Below are positions 54,131-62,508 of a DNA stretch of 64,000 nt, piece after piece. Under the pieces are notes generated by a model. That model was not told the origin of the DNA and searched no databases. It saw only the letters and a list, made by a program, of their open reading frames with translations. A program made the translations under genes and the position numbers. The stretch comes from Candidatus Zixiibacteriota bacterium (GTDB taxonomy: Bacteria > Zixibacteria > MSB-5A5 > GN15 > FEB-12): positions 132,831 to 196,830 of the forward strand of contig JAVEYB010000005.1 in NCBI GenBank assembly GCA_034003725.1, in the 5' to 3' direction. Within the stretch, counting starts at the first letter, position 1. Every line of letters starts with the position of its first letter.

Positions 54131-54675
54131 CCTCTGATAAACTCCTTCGGGTCTTTGCCGATCGCCTCGAAATACATGGTGAGTATTTCGCGCACGGCGC
54201 CGAACCCGCCCTTCTTCTGCGTGACCCACATCGATGCCGCCTGCATTTCGTCGACTGCATCGGCCACCGCGATCGGCAGTCCCACCGCTCGTGCCAGCTT
54301 CAGATCGAGCAGATCGTTGCCGACAAACGCGACCTCGTCGAATCCGATGTGCAGCCGTTCGAGCAGCGGCGTCAGCATGGACACCTTGTCCTTTTGTCCC
54401 TGCAGGACATTGGCCACGCCGAGGTCTTTCATGCGTGTGTCGGTGGCCGGAGAATACCGGCCGGATACGATGGCGATTTCCAGACCGGCCCGCATGGCGA
54501 GCACGATCAAAAACCCGTCGCCGATATTAAACCGCTTCATCTCGAACCCATCGGGGCCGAAATAGAGACTGTCGTCGGTCAGCACGCCGTCGACATCCAG
54601 CGCCAGCAAACGCACGCGCTTCAGCCGCTCGATAAACTGCTCCCGATCGAGCCTTTCTACAACACGGTCCGTCAT
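54127..54675 (-). CDS. kdsC: Kdo-8-phosphate phosphatase
   Basis: 182 residues from ATG 54675, overlapping the kdsA stop. A HAD-family phosphatase: LALDVDGVLTDDSLYFG with both catalytic Asp, AIVSGRYSPATDTRMKDL, and GNDLLDLKLARAVGLPIAVAD. It releases phosphate from Kdo-8-P. The protein is short and lacks a cap domain, as usual for KdsC. Confidence 0.96.
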   Translation of the reverse strand: MTDRVVERLDREQFIERLKRVRLLALDVDGVLTDDSLYFGPDGFEMKRFNIGDGFLIVLAMRAGLEIAIVSGRYSPATDTRMKDLGVANVLQGQKDKVSMLTPLLERLHIGFDEVAFVGNDLLDLKLARAVGLPIAVADAVDEMQAASMWVTQKKGGFGAVREILTMYFEAIGKDPKEFIRG

Positions 54676-55469
54676 CGGTGCGCCGCCTCCCGCACACGCA
54701 GCACTTCTTCGATAAGCTGTTCCATCTTTGCCAGCGGAAGCATCGCGCCGGCGTCCGATCGGGCCTTCGACGGATCCGGATGCGTCTCGACAAAGAGCCC
54801 GTCGATACCGACCGCCACGGCGGCCTTTGCCATCGGAATGACATACTGTGGCTGGCCGGACGAAGTCGCCCCGGCGCCGCCGGGCAACTGCAGGGAGTGC
54901 GTGACGTCGTAAATGACCGGGTATCCGGTCTCGCGCATTATTAATAGAGAGCGAAAATCGACTACCAGCGTGTGGTAGCCGAAACTGACCCCGCGTTCGG
55001 TCAGCATGATTTTTTTGGATTCGGCCTTGGCGGCGATTTTGGCCATGTCGTCGGGCGCGAGAAACTGCCCCTTCTTGATGTTTACCCAGCGGCCGGTCCG
55101 CGCTGCGCCGACGACAAGATCGGTCTGACGACACAAAAATGCCGGTATCTGGAGAATATCCGCTACCTCGGCGGCCGCGTCGATCTCACCCGTTTCGTGG
55201 ATGTCGGTAAGTATCGGGAGGCCGGTTCGTTCCTTGACGCGTCGCAGTATCGCCAGTCCCTCGTCGAGGCCCGGCCCCGCGTATGAGCCTTTCGAAAGTC
55301 GGTTGGCCTTTTTGAACGACGCCTTAAACACGTACGGCAGGTTATGCCGCGACGCCGTCTGGCCGACCTGCTCGGCGATCTGCAGGCAGAGCTCGCCGGA
55401 CTCGGCGGCGCACGGCCCGGCGATCAGAAAAAATCTTCCGGCTGCGATCTGTGTCATTGTGTCCGTCAT
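54672..55469 (-). CDS. kdsA: 3-deoxy-D-manno-octulosonate 8-phosphate synthase
   Basis: 265 residues; the ATG at 55469 or 55457 is the start, and the longer frame to 55607 has no support. The TIM-barrel shows FFLIAGPCAAESG, KASFKKANR, LPILTDIHE, VNIKKGQFLAP and DVTHSLQLPGG. It condenses phosphoenolpyruvate with arabinose 5-phosphate. Asn/His/Cys pattern analysis was not done, so metal dependence is left open. A TATATT lies upstream (55480-55485) with only a poor -35. Confidence 0.96.
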   Translation of the reverse strand: MTDTMTQIAAGRFFLIAGPCAAESGELCLQIAEQVGQTASRHNLPYVFKASFKKANRLSKGSYAGPGLDEGLAILRRVKERTGLPILTDIHETGEIDAAAEVADILQIPAFLCRQTDLVVGAARTGRWVNIKKGQFLAPDDMAKIAAKAESKKIMLTERGVSFGYHTLVVDFRSLLIMRETGYPVIYDVTHSLQLPGGAGATSSGQPQYVIPMAKAAVAVGIDGLFVETHPDPSKARSDAGAMLPLAKMEQLIEEVLRVREAAHR

Positions 55470-55533
55470 ATCGGCTCTGAATATAGGCTCGCAGGGTCCG
55501 AACGCCAGCGATAAAGTTCTCGACCTCTGCCCG

Positions 55534-55905
55534 TTACCACCCCGACACGCGGTAGTGCCAGACCACGCGGTCGCTGTCAGATGTAACGTACCGGTCGGCG
55601 CCGACACTGGGATTCGAGTCGTTGACCGAGTAGATCCAGTACGTTTCGCGGGTGACCTCGAGCGTGTCGATTGCGGTCACAAATGTTCCGAGACTGCTCT
55701 GTTTATACTGCACCTGGTGGCTTTCCATCAAGAGGGCCAATACGGTTGTCGAGTCACGTCCGACCAGTTCGATTCTGGCCAGGTCGCCCTGTTCCGACGA
55801 ATCCGACCGCTCGGCTTTGTCTCCGCACCCGGCGGCCATCAGCATCAGCAGAAGCATCAAGGCGCCAAAGAAGTACTGGCGCCGCTGGATACAATTTGCC
55901 ATCAT
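55534..55905 (-). CDS. Lipoprotein with a DUF4430-like domain
   Basis: 123 residues. A lipoprotein signal ends in LMAAGC. The remaining part carries the YWIYSVNDSNPSVGADRYV motif of DUF4430 (transcobalamin C-terminal-like) domains, a small beta-grasp fold. GGGAG lies upstream of the ATG. Members occur on surface or cobalamin-linked proteins; the ligand here is unknown. It has its own promoter. Confidence 0.82.
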   Translation of the reverse strand: MMANCIQRRQYFFGALMLLLMLMAAGCGDKAERSDSSEQGDLARIELVGRDSTTVLALLMESHQVQYKQSSLGTFVTAIDTLEVTRETYWIYSVNDSNPSVGADRYVTSDSDRVVWHYRVSGW

Positions 55906-55929
55906 ATCAACATTCTCCCGTTCGTGCTA

Positions 55930-55959
55930 CAATTAGCCGGATCGGGCGTTCCGCGTCAA
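55930..55959 (-). promoter_or_regulatory. Promoter of the DUF4430-like lipoprotein gene
   Basis: On the minus strand TTGACG (55959-55954), 18 bases, TAATTG (55935-55930), 24 bases before the ATG. Confidence 0.5.
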
Positions 55960-55983
55960 CGGAGTTCTTCTCGGGGTGTAGTC

Positions 55984-56874
55984 ATGGCACAATCGGCACA
56001 GCGTCTCGGGCACCTGTTGGACCGCTCCATCCAGACGGCGTGGCATTACCGCGGTCTCTGGCTGCTGGGGATATTCGCCGGCTACGGCATGAACTTCAAT
56101 CTGAAGGCCCCCTCAGGGGAACCGATAGCAGGCACGGTTGGACCGTTGACCACCAGTCTCCCTTTTCCATCGGTCTGGTCCGTTGTCTATCTGCTGGCCC
56201 TGTTCTTCCTGTGTTATACGATCGCCGTACCCGCCCTCGTGTCGGCAATCAGCAGCCTCAACCGCACCGGATCATATCGGTTTGGAGAGAGCCTGCTGAT
56301 CGGGGTTGACGTGTTTTTCCCGATTCTCGGACTGAGTTTGACCGGTGTCGTGCTTTTGATGCTGCCGGCAACGGTACTCGCTGCGCTCGCCGGGTTGTTG
56401 TTTGCGATCTCGACGATCTTAGGGGTGGTGTCGTTGATCGTCATCGTTCCGGCGGGACTTCTCCTGATCTTTCTCTACGCATCGCTTGTCAATCTCTCGA
56501 TCAGGGACATAACGATTCGCCGCGCCCGACTGCTCGATTCGCTGCAGACATCGTGGCGGTTTGTGCGAAGGCACACCAGACGCACATTTGGCGTTTTTTT
56601 GATTTCGGTCGGATTCGTGGCGGCGGCCTTTGTCGCCCTGCGCTTCTGCTTTCACCTCGTGCAGCTGGTGGCATCGCTCTTCAGCGCCGAAGCCGGTGAG
56701 TCGCTGCCGACTCTGTATGCCGTACTATTCGGTTTGCCGTTTTCCATTATCGTGGGCGGGTTCTTTGGCGTGTGCGCCGAAGGGCTCTACACGTTTTTCT
56801 ATCTCTCCGTCGAGGAGCCGTCGCGCGATGATATCTGGGCGACCACTGGCGCCCGGGACAAACACAAGGACTGA
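55984..56874 (+). CDS. Polytopic membrane protein, first of a tandem pair
   Basis: 296 residues from ATG 55984; the longer frame overlaps the genes on the other strand. It has about six membrane helices and the block SIQTAWHYRGLWLLGIFAGYG at the N-terminus, GSYRFGESLLIGVDVFFPIL in the middle and PFSIIVGGFFGVCAEGLYTF near the end. All three blocks recur in the next gene. The family is unknown to me; such six-helix proteins often assist membrane assembly or transport. A cytosolic Asp/Lys-rich tail follows. Confidence 0.85.
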   Translation: MAQSAQRLGHLLDRSIQTAWHYRGLWLLGIFAGYGMNFNLKAPSGEPIAGTVGPLTTSLPFPSVWSVVYLLALFFLCYTIAVPALVSAISSLNRTGSYRFGESLLIGVDVFFPILGLSLTGVVLLMLPATVLAALAGLLFAISTILGVVSLIVIVPAGLLLIFLYASLVNLSIRDITIRRARLLDSLQTSWRFVRRHTRRTFGVFLISVGFVAAAFVALRFCFHLVQLVASLFSAEAGESLPTLYAVLFGLPFSIIVGGFFGVCAEGLYTFFYLSVEEPSRDDIWATTGARDKHKD

Positions 56875-56922
56875 TCCACTCGTCGAACCTTGCACGGCGG
56901 CGAAATACGGCTAAACATTTAG

Positions 56923-56952
56923 TTGATCGCGTTCACCTGCCCTGAATATATT
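56923..56952 (+). promoter_or_regulatory. Promoter of the second membrane-protein gene
   Basis: TTGATC (56923-56928), 18 bases, TATATT (56947-56952), 38 bases before the ATG at 56991. Confidence 0.6.
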
Positions 56953-56990
56953 GACCGCGAACGTAGTAACACGGGTAACGAAGGGGAGTT

Positions 56991-57929
56991 ATGGACTACG
57001 GATATATCGTCAACAGAGCCTTTCAGATTGCCTGGAAGTACAAATCGCTCTGGGTGTTTGGGCTGTTTGTGGGCGGATTCACCAACTTTAATGTCGATCT
57101 GCCGACCAACAGCTTCTCGTTTGACCCCGAAAGCGCCGAGCTTCCATTTCACATCTCTCCGGAGATCATCGCTGCGCTGCTCCTGGTGGGATTCGTGCTG
57201 TTTATCCTCTTTCTGGCAGCGTACTGCATTTCCGCTCCGGCGCTTATCGACGGTGTCAATCGGATCGAGCGAGGCGGCGTTTATCGGTTCGGCGCCTCGT
57301 TTTCCGCCGGCGTTGACTACTTCTTCCGCATCCTCGGGCTGGGGGTGCTGTATTTCCTTACTGTTTTCGTCTCTATGGTGATCCTGACCCTGATCTTCAT
57401 CTTCGTGGCTATTCTTGCGGGTGTATCGCTCGGCGACAGCGGCGCCGGACCGGCCATTGCGATCTTTTTGCTCGGCCTGTTAATCCTGATTCCCCTTTTG
57501 CTGTTTGTCTATCTGATCATTATGACGCCGTTTTCGCTGGCGCAGCGCGTTATCGTCGTGCGCAATGCACCGATATCCGACGCGCTTTCCGAAGGCTGGC
57601 TGTTGTTCAAACGCAATTTCGGCAAATCGATGCTGATTTATCTGATCAATCTCGGTATTTCGCTGGCCGTGATTATCGCCCTCGCAGTGCTGTTTGCCGT
57701 TGTCGCCCTGATCGTCATCATATTCGTGCCGGACCCCATGGAGCATATCACAGAGTTCATCATTCTCGGGATTGTATTCGGCCTGCCCATATCTCTGCTG
57801 TTGGGCGGATTCTTCGGCACGTTCCACAGCGCGTTGTACACACTTTTTTACTTTGAGCTGGTCGAGCCGGCTGCCGGCAGGCAGATCGCCGCGCAGACAC
57901 CGCCGATTATCCCCGGGACGGCCGGCTGA
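56991..57929 (+). CDS. Polytopic membrane protein, second of a tandem pair
   Basis: 312 residues with GGGGAG upstream of the ATG. A paralogue of the preceding gene: AFQIAWKYKSLWVFGLFVGG, GVYRFGASFSAGVDYFFRIL and PISLLLGGFFGTFHSALYTL match its three blocks. It has about six helices, several long and Ile/Val-rich. The PDZ-domain gene follows after 19 bases, so the two are probably co-transcribed. Function unknown; a membrane assembly or stress role with the PDZ protein is only a guess. Confidence 0.86.
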   Translation: MDYGYIVNRAFQIAWKYKSLWVFGLFVGGFTNFNVDLPTNSFSFDPESAELPFHISPEIIAALLLVGFVLFILFLAAYCISAPALIDGVNRIERGGVYRFGASFSAGVDYFFRILGLGVLYFLTVFVSMVILTLIFIFVAILAGVSLGDSGAGPAIAIFLLGLLILIPLLLFVYLIIMTPFSLAQRVIVVRNAPISDALSEGWLLFKRNFGKSMLIYLINLGISLAVIIALAVLFAVVALIVIIFVPDPMEHITEFIILGIVFGLPISLLLGGFFGTFHSALYTLFYFELVEPAAGRQIAAQTPPIIPGTAG

Positions 57930-57948
57930 TGCGATGGTATAAGTAGCT

Positions 57949-59160
57949 ATGAAAATGACTTCACTGCGCTCTTGTGCTACCGGTCGTATACTGTTTGTTG
58001 CAATCTCAGTATTGTGCAGCGGCGCTGCGGCACAGAATCCTTACCCTGCGCCATCGACAACCCATGCGGGGATTCCCCGTGTATCGGTGATCGATAACGC
58101 CGTCGCACTGCAGACCGGGCTGTATCAAGATTACTATCGTACCCACTCGGCCGAGGCCGACCTTCGTTGGGTCCGCGACAACGACAGCTCCCTGGTGGCG
58201 TTCTGGGAGACCAGCGGGGGGCTCATTTTGCGATTGCTGTCGCAGAACGCCGGCATCTCGTGGGTTGAGAGGGAATTCGATTTGTATCTCCTTCGCTTTT
58301 ACCCGACCTCCGGCGAGGGGGATCCGCTGGTGATTCCGCTTGGGGGCACGCGCACGGGGGGGCTGACCGAGGCCCCGCCGTCGGGCGCCCGCCTGCAGTT
58401 CGGACTCATTTATCAGCTCGCGAGGCGCATGCTCGCCCAGGTCGACCGCCCCGAGAACATTGCCGACCTGTCGATCGCCAGTCACCCCCTGATGCAGCCC
58501 GGTCCGTACCGCCGCGACAATCTGGCCATGCTGCTGGCACTGGTGACCGCGGAGCAGGTGATGGGTTTGGACTCCACATTCGATGCGTACCAGTCGGCGT
58601 ACTGGAAGCACCGTCATCCCGGGCGCGAGATATTCGAGGAATATTTGCTCAAAGAATGGATCCTGACACCGGACCGTCCGCTGGCCACGTGGATTGCCCG
58701 TGAACCTTATGGCTCTCGGCTGGTGACGGCCGTGCGTCCTCAGCGCCCGGCACGAGCGGGCGATGGCGCGGCTCGCCAGCGCGTCGAAGGGCTGCCGCTG
58801 AAAGGGCGGCTCGGATTCTCCGTCGGTATCGACGAACGCAACCGGCTGGTGGTTGATAAACTCGACCCGGAGCGTCTTGCCTTCGCTTCAGGGCTGCATG
58901 AAGGGGACATCATTCGTCAAGTTGACGGCGCCCGGGTGACCAGCCAGAAACAGCTTATCGAACGCATCATCCGCGGGCTCAATGGTATCGGCGCCACCCT
59001 CAGCATTCAGCGCGACGGACAGCCGATGACCGTAATCCTTCGGCCCCGGCAGGCTGCACCGCTGACTGACGAGTACTTCTGGAATGAGGTCGATTCGCCC
59101 CGGTACGATTACCCGCAATCGCCGGATGCGTCAGGCGACAGCTCAGCCCCGAATGAGTAG
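57949..59160 (+). CDS. Secreted PDZ-domain protein
   Basis: 403 residues. A signal peptide ends around GAAAQ. The middle, about residues 40-270, is unassigned and contains helices with conserved Trp and Arg. A PDZ domain occupies about residues 280-365 (LGFSVGIDERNRLVVDKLDP, then ASGLHEGDIIRQVDGARVTS and LSIQRDGQPMTVIL). No protease domain is visible, so it is not a DegP-type enzyme. Its 3' end overlaps the convergent polyketide synthase gene by 18 bases. Confidence 0.85.
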   Translation: MKMTSLRSCATGRILFVAISVLCSGAAAQNPYPAPSTTHAGIPRVSVIDNAVALQTGLYQDYYRTHSAEADLRWVRDNDSSLVAFWETSGGLILRLLSQNAGISWVEREFDLYLLRFYPTSGEGDPLVIPLGGTRTGGLTEAPPSGARLQFGLIYQLARRMLAQVDRPENIADLSIASHPLMQPGPYRRDNLAMLLALVTAEQVMGLDSTFDAYQSAYWKHRHPGREIFEEYLLKEWILTPDRPLATWIAREPYGSRLVTAVRPQRPARAGDGAARQRVEGLPLKGRLGFSVGIDERNRLVVDKLDPERLAFASGLHEGDIIRQVDGARVTSQKQLIERIIRGLNGIGATLSIQRDGQPMTVILRPRQAAPLTDEYFWNEVDSPRYDYPQSPDASGDSSAPNE

Positions 59161-60195
59161 CGACTCCGAACAGAAGCCCGGACCAAGCGCCGACACCACA
59201 CAATGGCCGACCTCCGAGACCGCCCGCTCCCGCAGGTATCGTTCCAGCACGAACAGGACCGTGACTGACGACATATTGCCGAAGTCGCGAAGGGTCTCCC
59301 GAGAGAAACGAAAGGCCTCTTCGGCTGTGCCGTACGCAGTGCGGTATGCGTCGAGCACCTTCTTCCCGCCCGGGTGGTAGAGGAAACAGCGGATATCATC
59401 GCGGGCCAAACCGTTTTGCTTCAAAAAGACATCGAGTTCCGTAGCCGAGTTCTCCGCTACCAGATCGGGGATGCGCCGGTCGAACACCACCTGAAGGCCA
59501 CGCGACTGAATATTCCAGCCCATGACATCAAGGGAGTCGGGATAGAAATTGGACTGTGTGGCCAGAATGTGCGGCCCGCCGCCGTGGACGTAATCCCCGC
59601 TCACCAGCACGGCCGCAGCGCCTTCACCGAAAAGCGCGGTCGCGACCAGATTGCTGCGGGAGAAGTCATCATGCATGAATGTCAGGCCGCACAATTCGAC
59701 GGCGACAATCAGCACCCGGTGTTCCGGGTGGCCGATCGCATAGTGGTGCGCGTGGGACAGCGCCGCCGCGCCGCCGGCGCACCCCAGCCCCCAGATCGGC
59801 GTCCGGCGGACGTCCGTGCGGAGATTCAGTGTGTTGATCAGGCGGGCGTCGATCGACGGCGTCGCCAGGCCGGTCGTGTTGATGTAGACGATGTAGTCGA
59901 TCTGTGCCGGACTTATCCCGGCGAGTTCAAACAACCGCACGCATGCGTCGGCGCCCAGTCGAGTGGCTGATTCGATGTACGCGGCGTTTTTCTCCTCAAG
60001 CGAATGCTCGACCGCAAACCACTCCAACGGCATGGTGAAATAGCGCCGTTCTATACCGGTATTGTCAAACAGTGACAGCCGAAGATCGAGATCATCGAAA
60101 TGCCCGGCGAAAAGCGTTCGCGCAAATCTGCGTGCCGTTGCCTGGTCGATTTCATGAGTCGGTACGGCTGTCGTAATTGCGTCGATTGTGGGCAT
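59143..60195 (-). CDS. Type III polyketide synthase (chalcone synthase-like)
   Basis: 350 residues. The catalytic triad is complete: C139 in WGLGCAGGAAALSHAH, H274 in FLYHPGGKKVLDA and N307 in FGNMSSVTVLFVLE. Such bacterial enzymes make alkylpyrones, alkylresorcinols or chromones from malonyl-CoA and a fatty acyl-CoA, often for membrane-associated quinone-like lipids. Neither a methyltransferase nor a monooxygenase is adjacent, so the product is unknown. The N-terminus and start at 60195 look normal. Confidence 0.94.
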   Translation of the reverse strand: MPTIDAITTAVPTHEIDQATARRFARTLFAGHFDDLDLRLSLFDNTGIERRYFTMPLEWFAVEHSLEEKNAAYIESATRLGADACVRLFELAGISPAQIDYIVYINTTGLATPSIDARLINTLNLRTDVRRTPIWGLGCAGGAAALSHAHHYAIGHPEHRVLIVAVELCGLTFMHDDFSRSNLVATALFGEGAAAVLVSGDYVHGGGPHILATQSNFYPDSLDVMGWNIQSRGLQVVFDRRIPDLVAENSATELDVFLKQNGLARDDIRCFLYHPGGKKVLDAYRTAYGTAEEAFRFSRETLRDFGNMSSVTVLFVLERYLRERAVSEVGHCVVSALGPGFCSESLLIRG

Positions 60196-60395
60196 GGTAC
60201 ACTGATCCGTGCTTGTCGGTCATTCCCGTTGAGACCGCGCGGTTGGCCGAAGCGAAGATTCATCGCCGGACCGAGCTATGCCGGTGCTGTCGTCCGCAGG
60301 CCCGTGATATGGTCACCGGTCAACCGGCGCCCATGGACAGGTACCGACATCCGGCACCACGCCCGTCTACTGCGATTTGCTGAAGGCTACAGCGT

Positions 60396-60755
60396 CTAGT
60401 AGCTCTTGTCCGCGTAAGCGCTGGTCGGTACGATACAAATGAATTCAAACGGCTCGTCGTACGGATTATCGAACTGGTGTTCGGCGTTGGGGGGCACGAC
60501 GGCGAAATCTTTCGGCCCCACCTCGTGAACGGCAGTGCCGATCCGAAGCCGGCCGCGGCCGCTCACCACGTAGTTGATATGTTCCCACTCGTGCTGGTGT
60601 CGCGGCGTATGCCCACCCGGCTCGATCTGGAACAAGCGGAGCACATGATTGCCCCAGCCTTCTTTTGGTCCGATAACCTCGGTGCCCGTGGCTTTGTCGA
60701 CACCGTCCATCTGGAGCGGCTTCTTGACGATGTCGGTATATGCAAAAACACCCAT
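60396..60755 (-). CDS. Cupin-domain protein
   Basis: 119 residues from ATG 60755, with GGAGG five bases upstream (the ATG at 60767 is a weaker option). A single cupin barrel: HTPRHQHEWEHINYVVSGRG with His and Glu metal ligands, then FAVVPPNAEHQFDNP with the third His. The substrate is unknown; such small cupins bind metal and act as enzymes or sensors. It has a strong promoter upstream. Confidence 0.9.
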   Translation of the reverse strand: MGVFAYTDIVKKPLQMDGVDKATGTEVIGPKEGWGNHVLRLFQIEPGGHTPRHQHEWEHINYVVSGRGRLRIGTAVHEVGPKDFAVVPPNAEHQFDNPYDEPFEFICIVPTSAYADKSY

Positions 60756-60780
60756 TGCTTCCTCCATTCGTAGTACGCCC

Positions 60781-60809
60781 AATATACTAGCCGGCGTTGG
60801 GACAGGCAA
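60781..60809 (-). promoter_or_regulatory. Promoter of the cupin gene
   Basis: On the minus strand TTGCCT (60809-60804), 17 bases, TATATT (60786-60781), about 26 bases before the ATG. Confidence 0.65.
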
Positions 60810-60883
60810 CCCGTCAACACAGGGAGCCCCGTCAGGTCAGCGGTGGAGGTGAATCGGCAGCGCCGACGCTTGTTTTGTCGGCC

Positions 60884-60912
60884 TTGCCAACAACCACGCG
60901 CTTCCCTATATT
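60884..60912 (+). promoter_or_regulatory. Promoter of the TPR gene
   Basis: TTGCCA (60884-60889), 17 bases, TATATT (60907-60912), followed by TGCCC. The ATG is at 60945. It mirrors the cupin promoter on the other strand. Confidence 0.65.
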
Positions 60913-60944
60913 TGCCCAAATCAATCCGAACCCGGAGCTAGACG

Positions 60945-61928
60945 ATGAAAGCGATCACACGTGCGATCCTGCTGGCGAGCGTGCCGGTCATGATATACGC
61001 CGTTGATGTCGTCGACAGGAAACCCGCTATGACCTACGTTGAAGCGTCCGCAAGCCAGTTGCTCGAACAGGCCGATTCCGTCTTCCAGTCGCGCGACTAC
61101 GAAAACGCCCTCACCGCCTACAGCTCAGTGGTCGAGCAGGCCCGTAAAGAATTCAACCGGTCGGTCGAAGTCGAAGCGCTCGCGCAGGTGGCGCGCATGA
61201 ACCTGATCCTGAACAATAAGGACGAAGGCCGGACGTGGCTGCAGAAGGCCGCAGAACGGGCCGACGACGCCGACCCGATGGGCTGGTCGCGGTATCTGGG
61301 CGTCAAGGGCCGCTTTGAATGGAAGGACGACGATCTGGTCACCGCCCGAAAGACGTTCGACGATATGTATTCATACTGCAATACCAACGCCCTGTGGGGA
61401 CGGGCGGTTGATGCCGCCCACATGATCGCGATCGTCTCCCCCGACTCGAAAGACCAGATCACCTGGAGCTACCGGGGAATCGAAGCGGCCGAGAAGTCCG
61501 GCGAAGAATCCTGGCTCGGACCGCTCTGGAATAACCTCGCCATCACCTACTTCGACATGAAATCCTATGACTCGGCGCTGACCTGTTTCCAGAAAGCCCG
61601 CGAGTACCACTGGCGCCACTCCGGCGAGATCGGCAAGTTGTTCGCCGACTACCACGTCGGGATGACCCTCCGGCACATGGGCCGCTACGATGAGGCTGCC
61701 ACGTGGCTCCGCCCGGTTCTGGCGTGGGCCGAGCGGCTCGGCGACCACAGCGCGATCGGACAGGCGTGCGAAGATCTCGGCGAAGTCATGATCGCCACCG
61801 GGGACAAAGCGGGCGGGGTGAGACTGCTCAAACGCGCCCGCGATGAATACAAAATCGAGAAGTGGGACGAGCAGGTGCCCGATGTCTGGAACAAACTCAA
61901 CGACCGAATCGCGGCGCTCGAGAAATAG
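60945..61928 (+). CDS. TPR-repeat protein with N-terminal signal segment
   Basis: 327 residues. A short hydrophobic N-terminus (AILLASVPVMIYAVDVV) may be a signal peptide. About six tetratricopeptide repeats follow, for example LEQADSVFQSRDYENALTAY, WNNLAITYFDMKSYDSALTC and VGMTLRHMGRYDEAATWLRP. TPRs bind other proteins; no catalytic motif is seen. A periplasmic scaffold role is likely. It is followed by the DUF5946-like gene after 56 bases. Confidence 0.88.
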   Translation: MKAITRAILLASVPVMIYAVDVVDRKPAMTYVEASASQLLEQADSVFQSRDYENALTAYSSVVEQARKEFNRSVEVEALAQVARMNLILNNKDEGRTWLQKAAERADDADPMGWSRYLGVKGRFEWKDDDLVTARKTFDDMYSYCNTNALWGRAVDAAHMIAIVSPDSKDQITWSYRGIEAAEKSGEESWLGPLWNNLAITYFDMKSYDSALTCFQKAREYHWRHSGEIGKLFADYHVGMTLRHMGRYDEAATWLRPVLAWAERLGDHSAIGQACEDLGEVMIATGDKAGGVRLLKRARDEYKIEKWDEQVPDVWNKLNDRIAALEK

Positions 61929-61984
61929 CGGCGCCCCCGCCCGATACGCTTGTCACCTGCCGGACTGCGCCAAGAACGACTGTC

Positions 61985-62503
61985 GTGTCACCTGAAACGC
62001 ACATCGCGTGCTTCGGCTGCGGCGCGCTTGTTCCGAATACTGAGGGCCCCACACACGCCTATATCGGCGCGCCGCCCGGCTGCTGGGCGATATACACATC
62101 GATACTCGAACGCGAGTACGGTGAGTTCCGCAACCCGCCTTGTCACCGCCTCACGGTTGACTCCTACGCCGCCCAGCACCCCGGAGTGCCGTCACGCCGT
62201 TCAATCCAGTCGGTCGCTGTCCATCTAGTCAGTCTCCACCTCGTTCTCGAACTCGCGTTTGACCATCAAGAAGCCACGCGGGCCCTTGCGAAGTTCACCG
62301 GCAATGGCGTACCTTACATATGGATAGAGCCGCCGACTGCCCCGGACTGGCTGACCGTTGTCGATGTATGCGGTGCGCCGGATCTGACCGAGCATGAACG
62401 GCGCGTGATTCGCTGGGCGCGTTCGGTCTGGGACGCATGGTCGGAACATCACGATACCGTGCGCTCCTGGGCAAGCCGGTCGCTCGACTTGAACAGAGGA
62501 TAG
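61985..62503 (+). CDS. DUF5946-like protein
   Basis: 172 residues if the GTG at 61985 is used; there is no strong Shine-Dalgarno. It starts CFGCGALVPNTEGPTHAYIG, then PPCHRLTVDSYAAQHPGVPS and VAVHLVSLHLVLELA, a pattern I associate with DUF5946. A conserved CxxC and several His suggest a metal site. Function unknown. It ends five bases before the next gene, with which it is probably co-translated. Confidence 0.75.
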   Translation: MSPETHIACFGCGALVPNTEGPTHAYIGAPPGCWAIYTSILEREYGEFRNPPCHRLTVDSYAAQHPGVPSRRSIQSVAVHLVSLHLVLELAFDHQEATRALAKFTGNGVPYIWIEPPTAPDWLTVVDVCGAPDLTEHERRVIRWARSVWDAWSEHHDTVRSWASRSLDLNRG

Positions 62504-62508
62504 CGCAT

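Noticed and set aside
60884-60914. Bacteroidetes-type promoter (TTTG, then TAnnTTTG)
   Set aside because: The TPR promoter fits it by chance (TATATTTG), but the other promoters have TATATTG, TATATTC or TATATTA, so a sigma-70-like TTGCC-TATATT reading fits all better.
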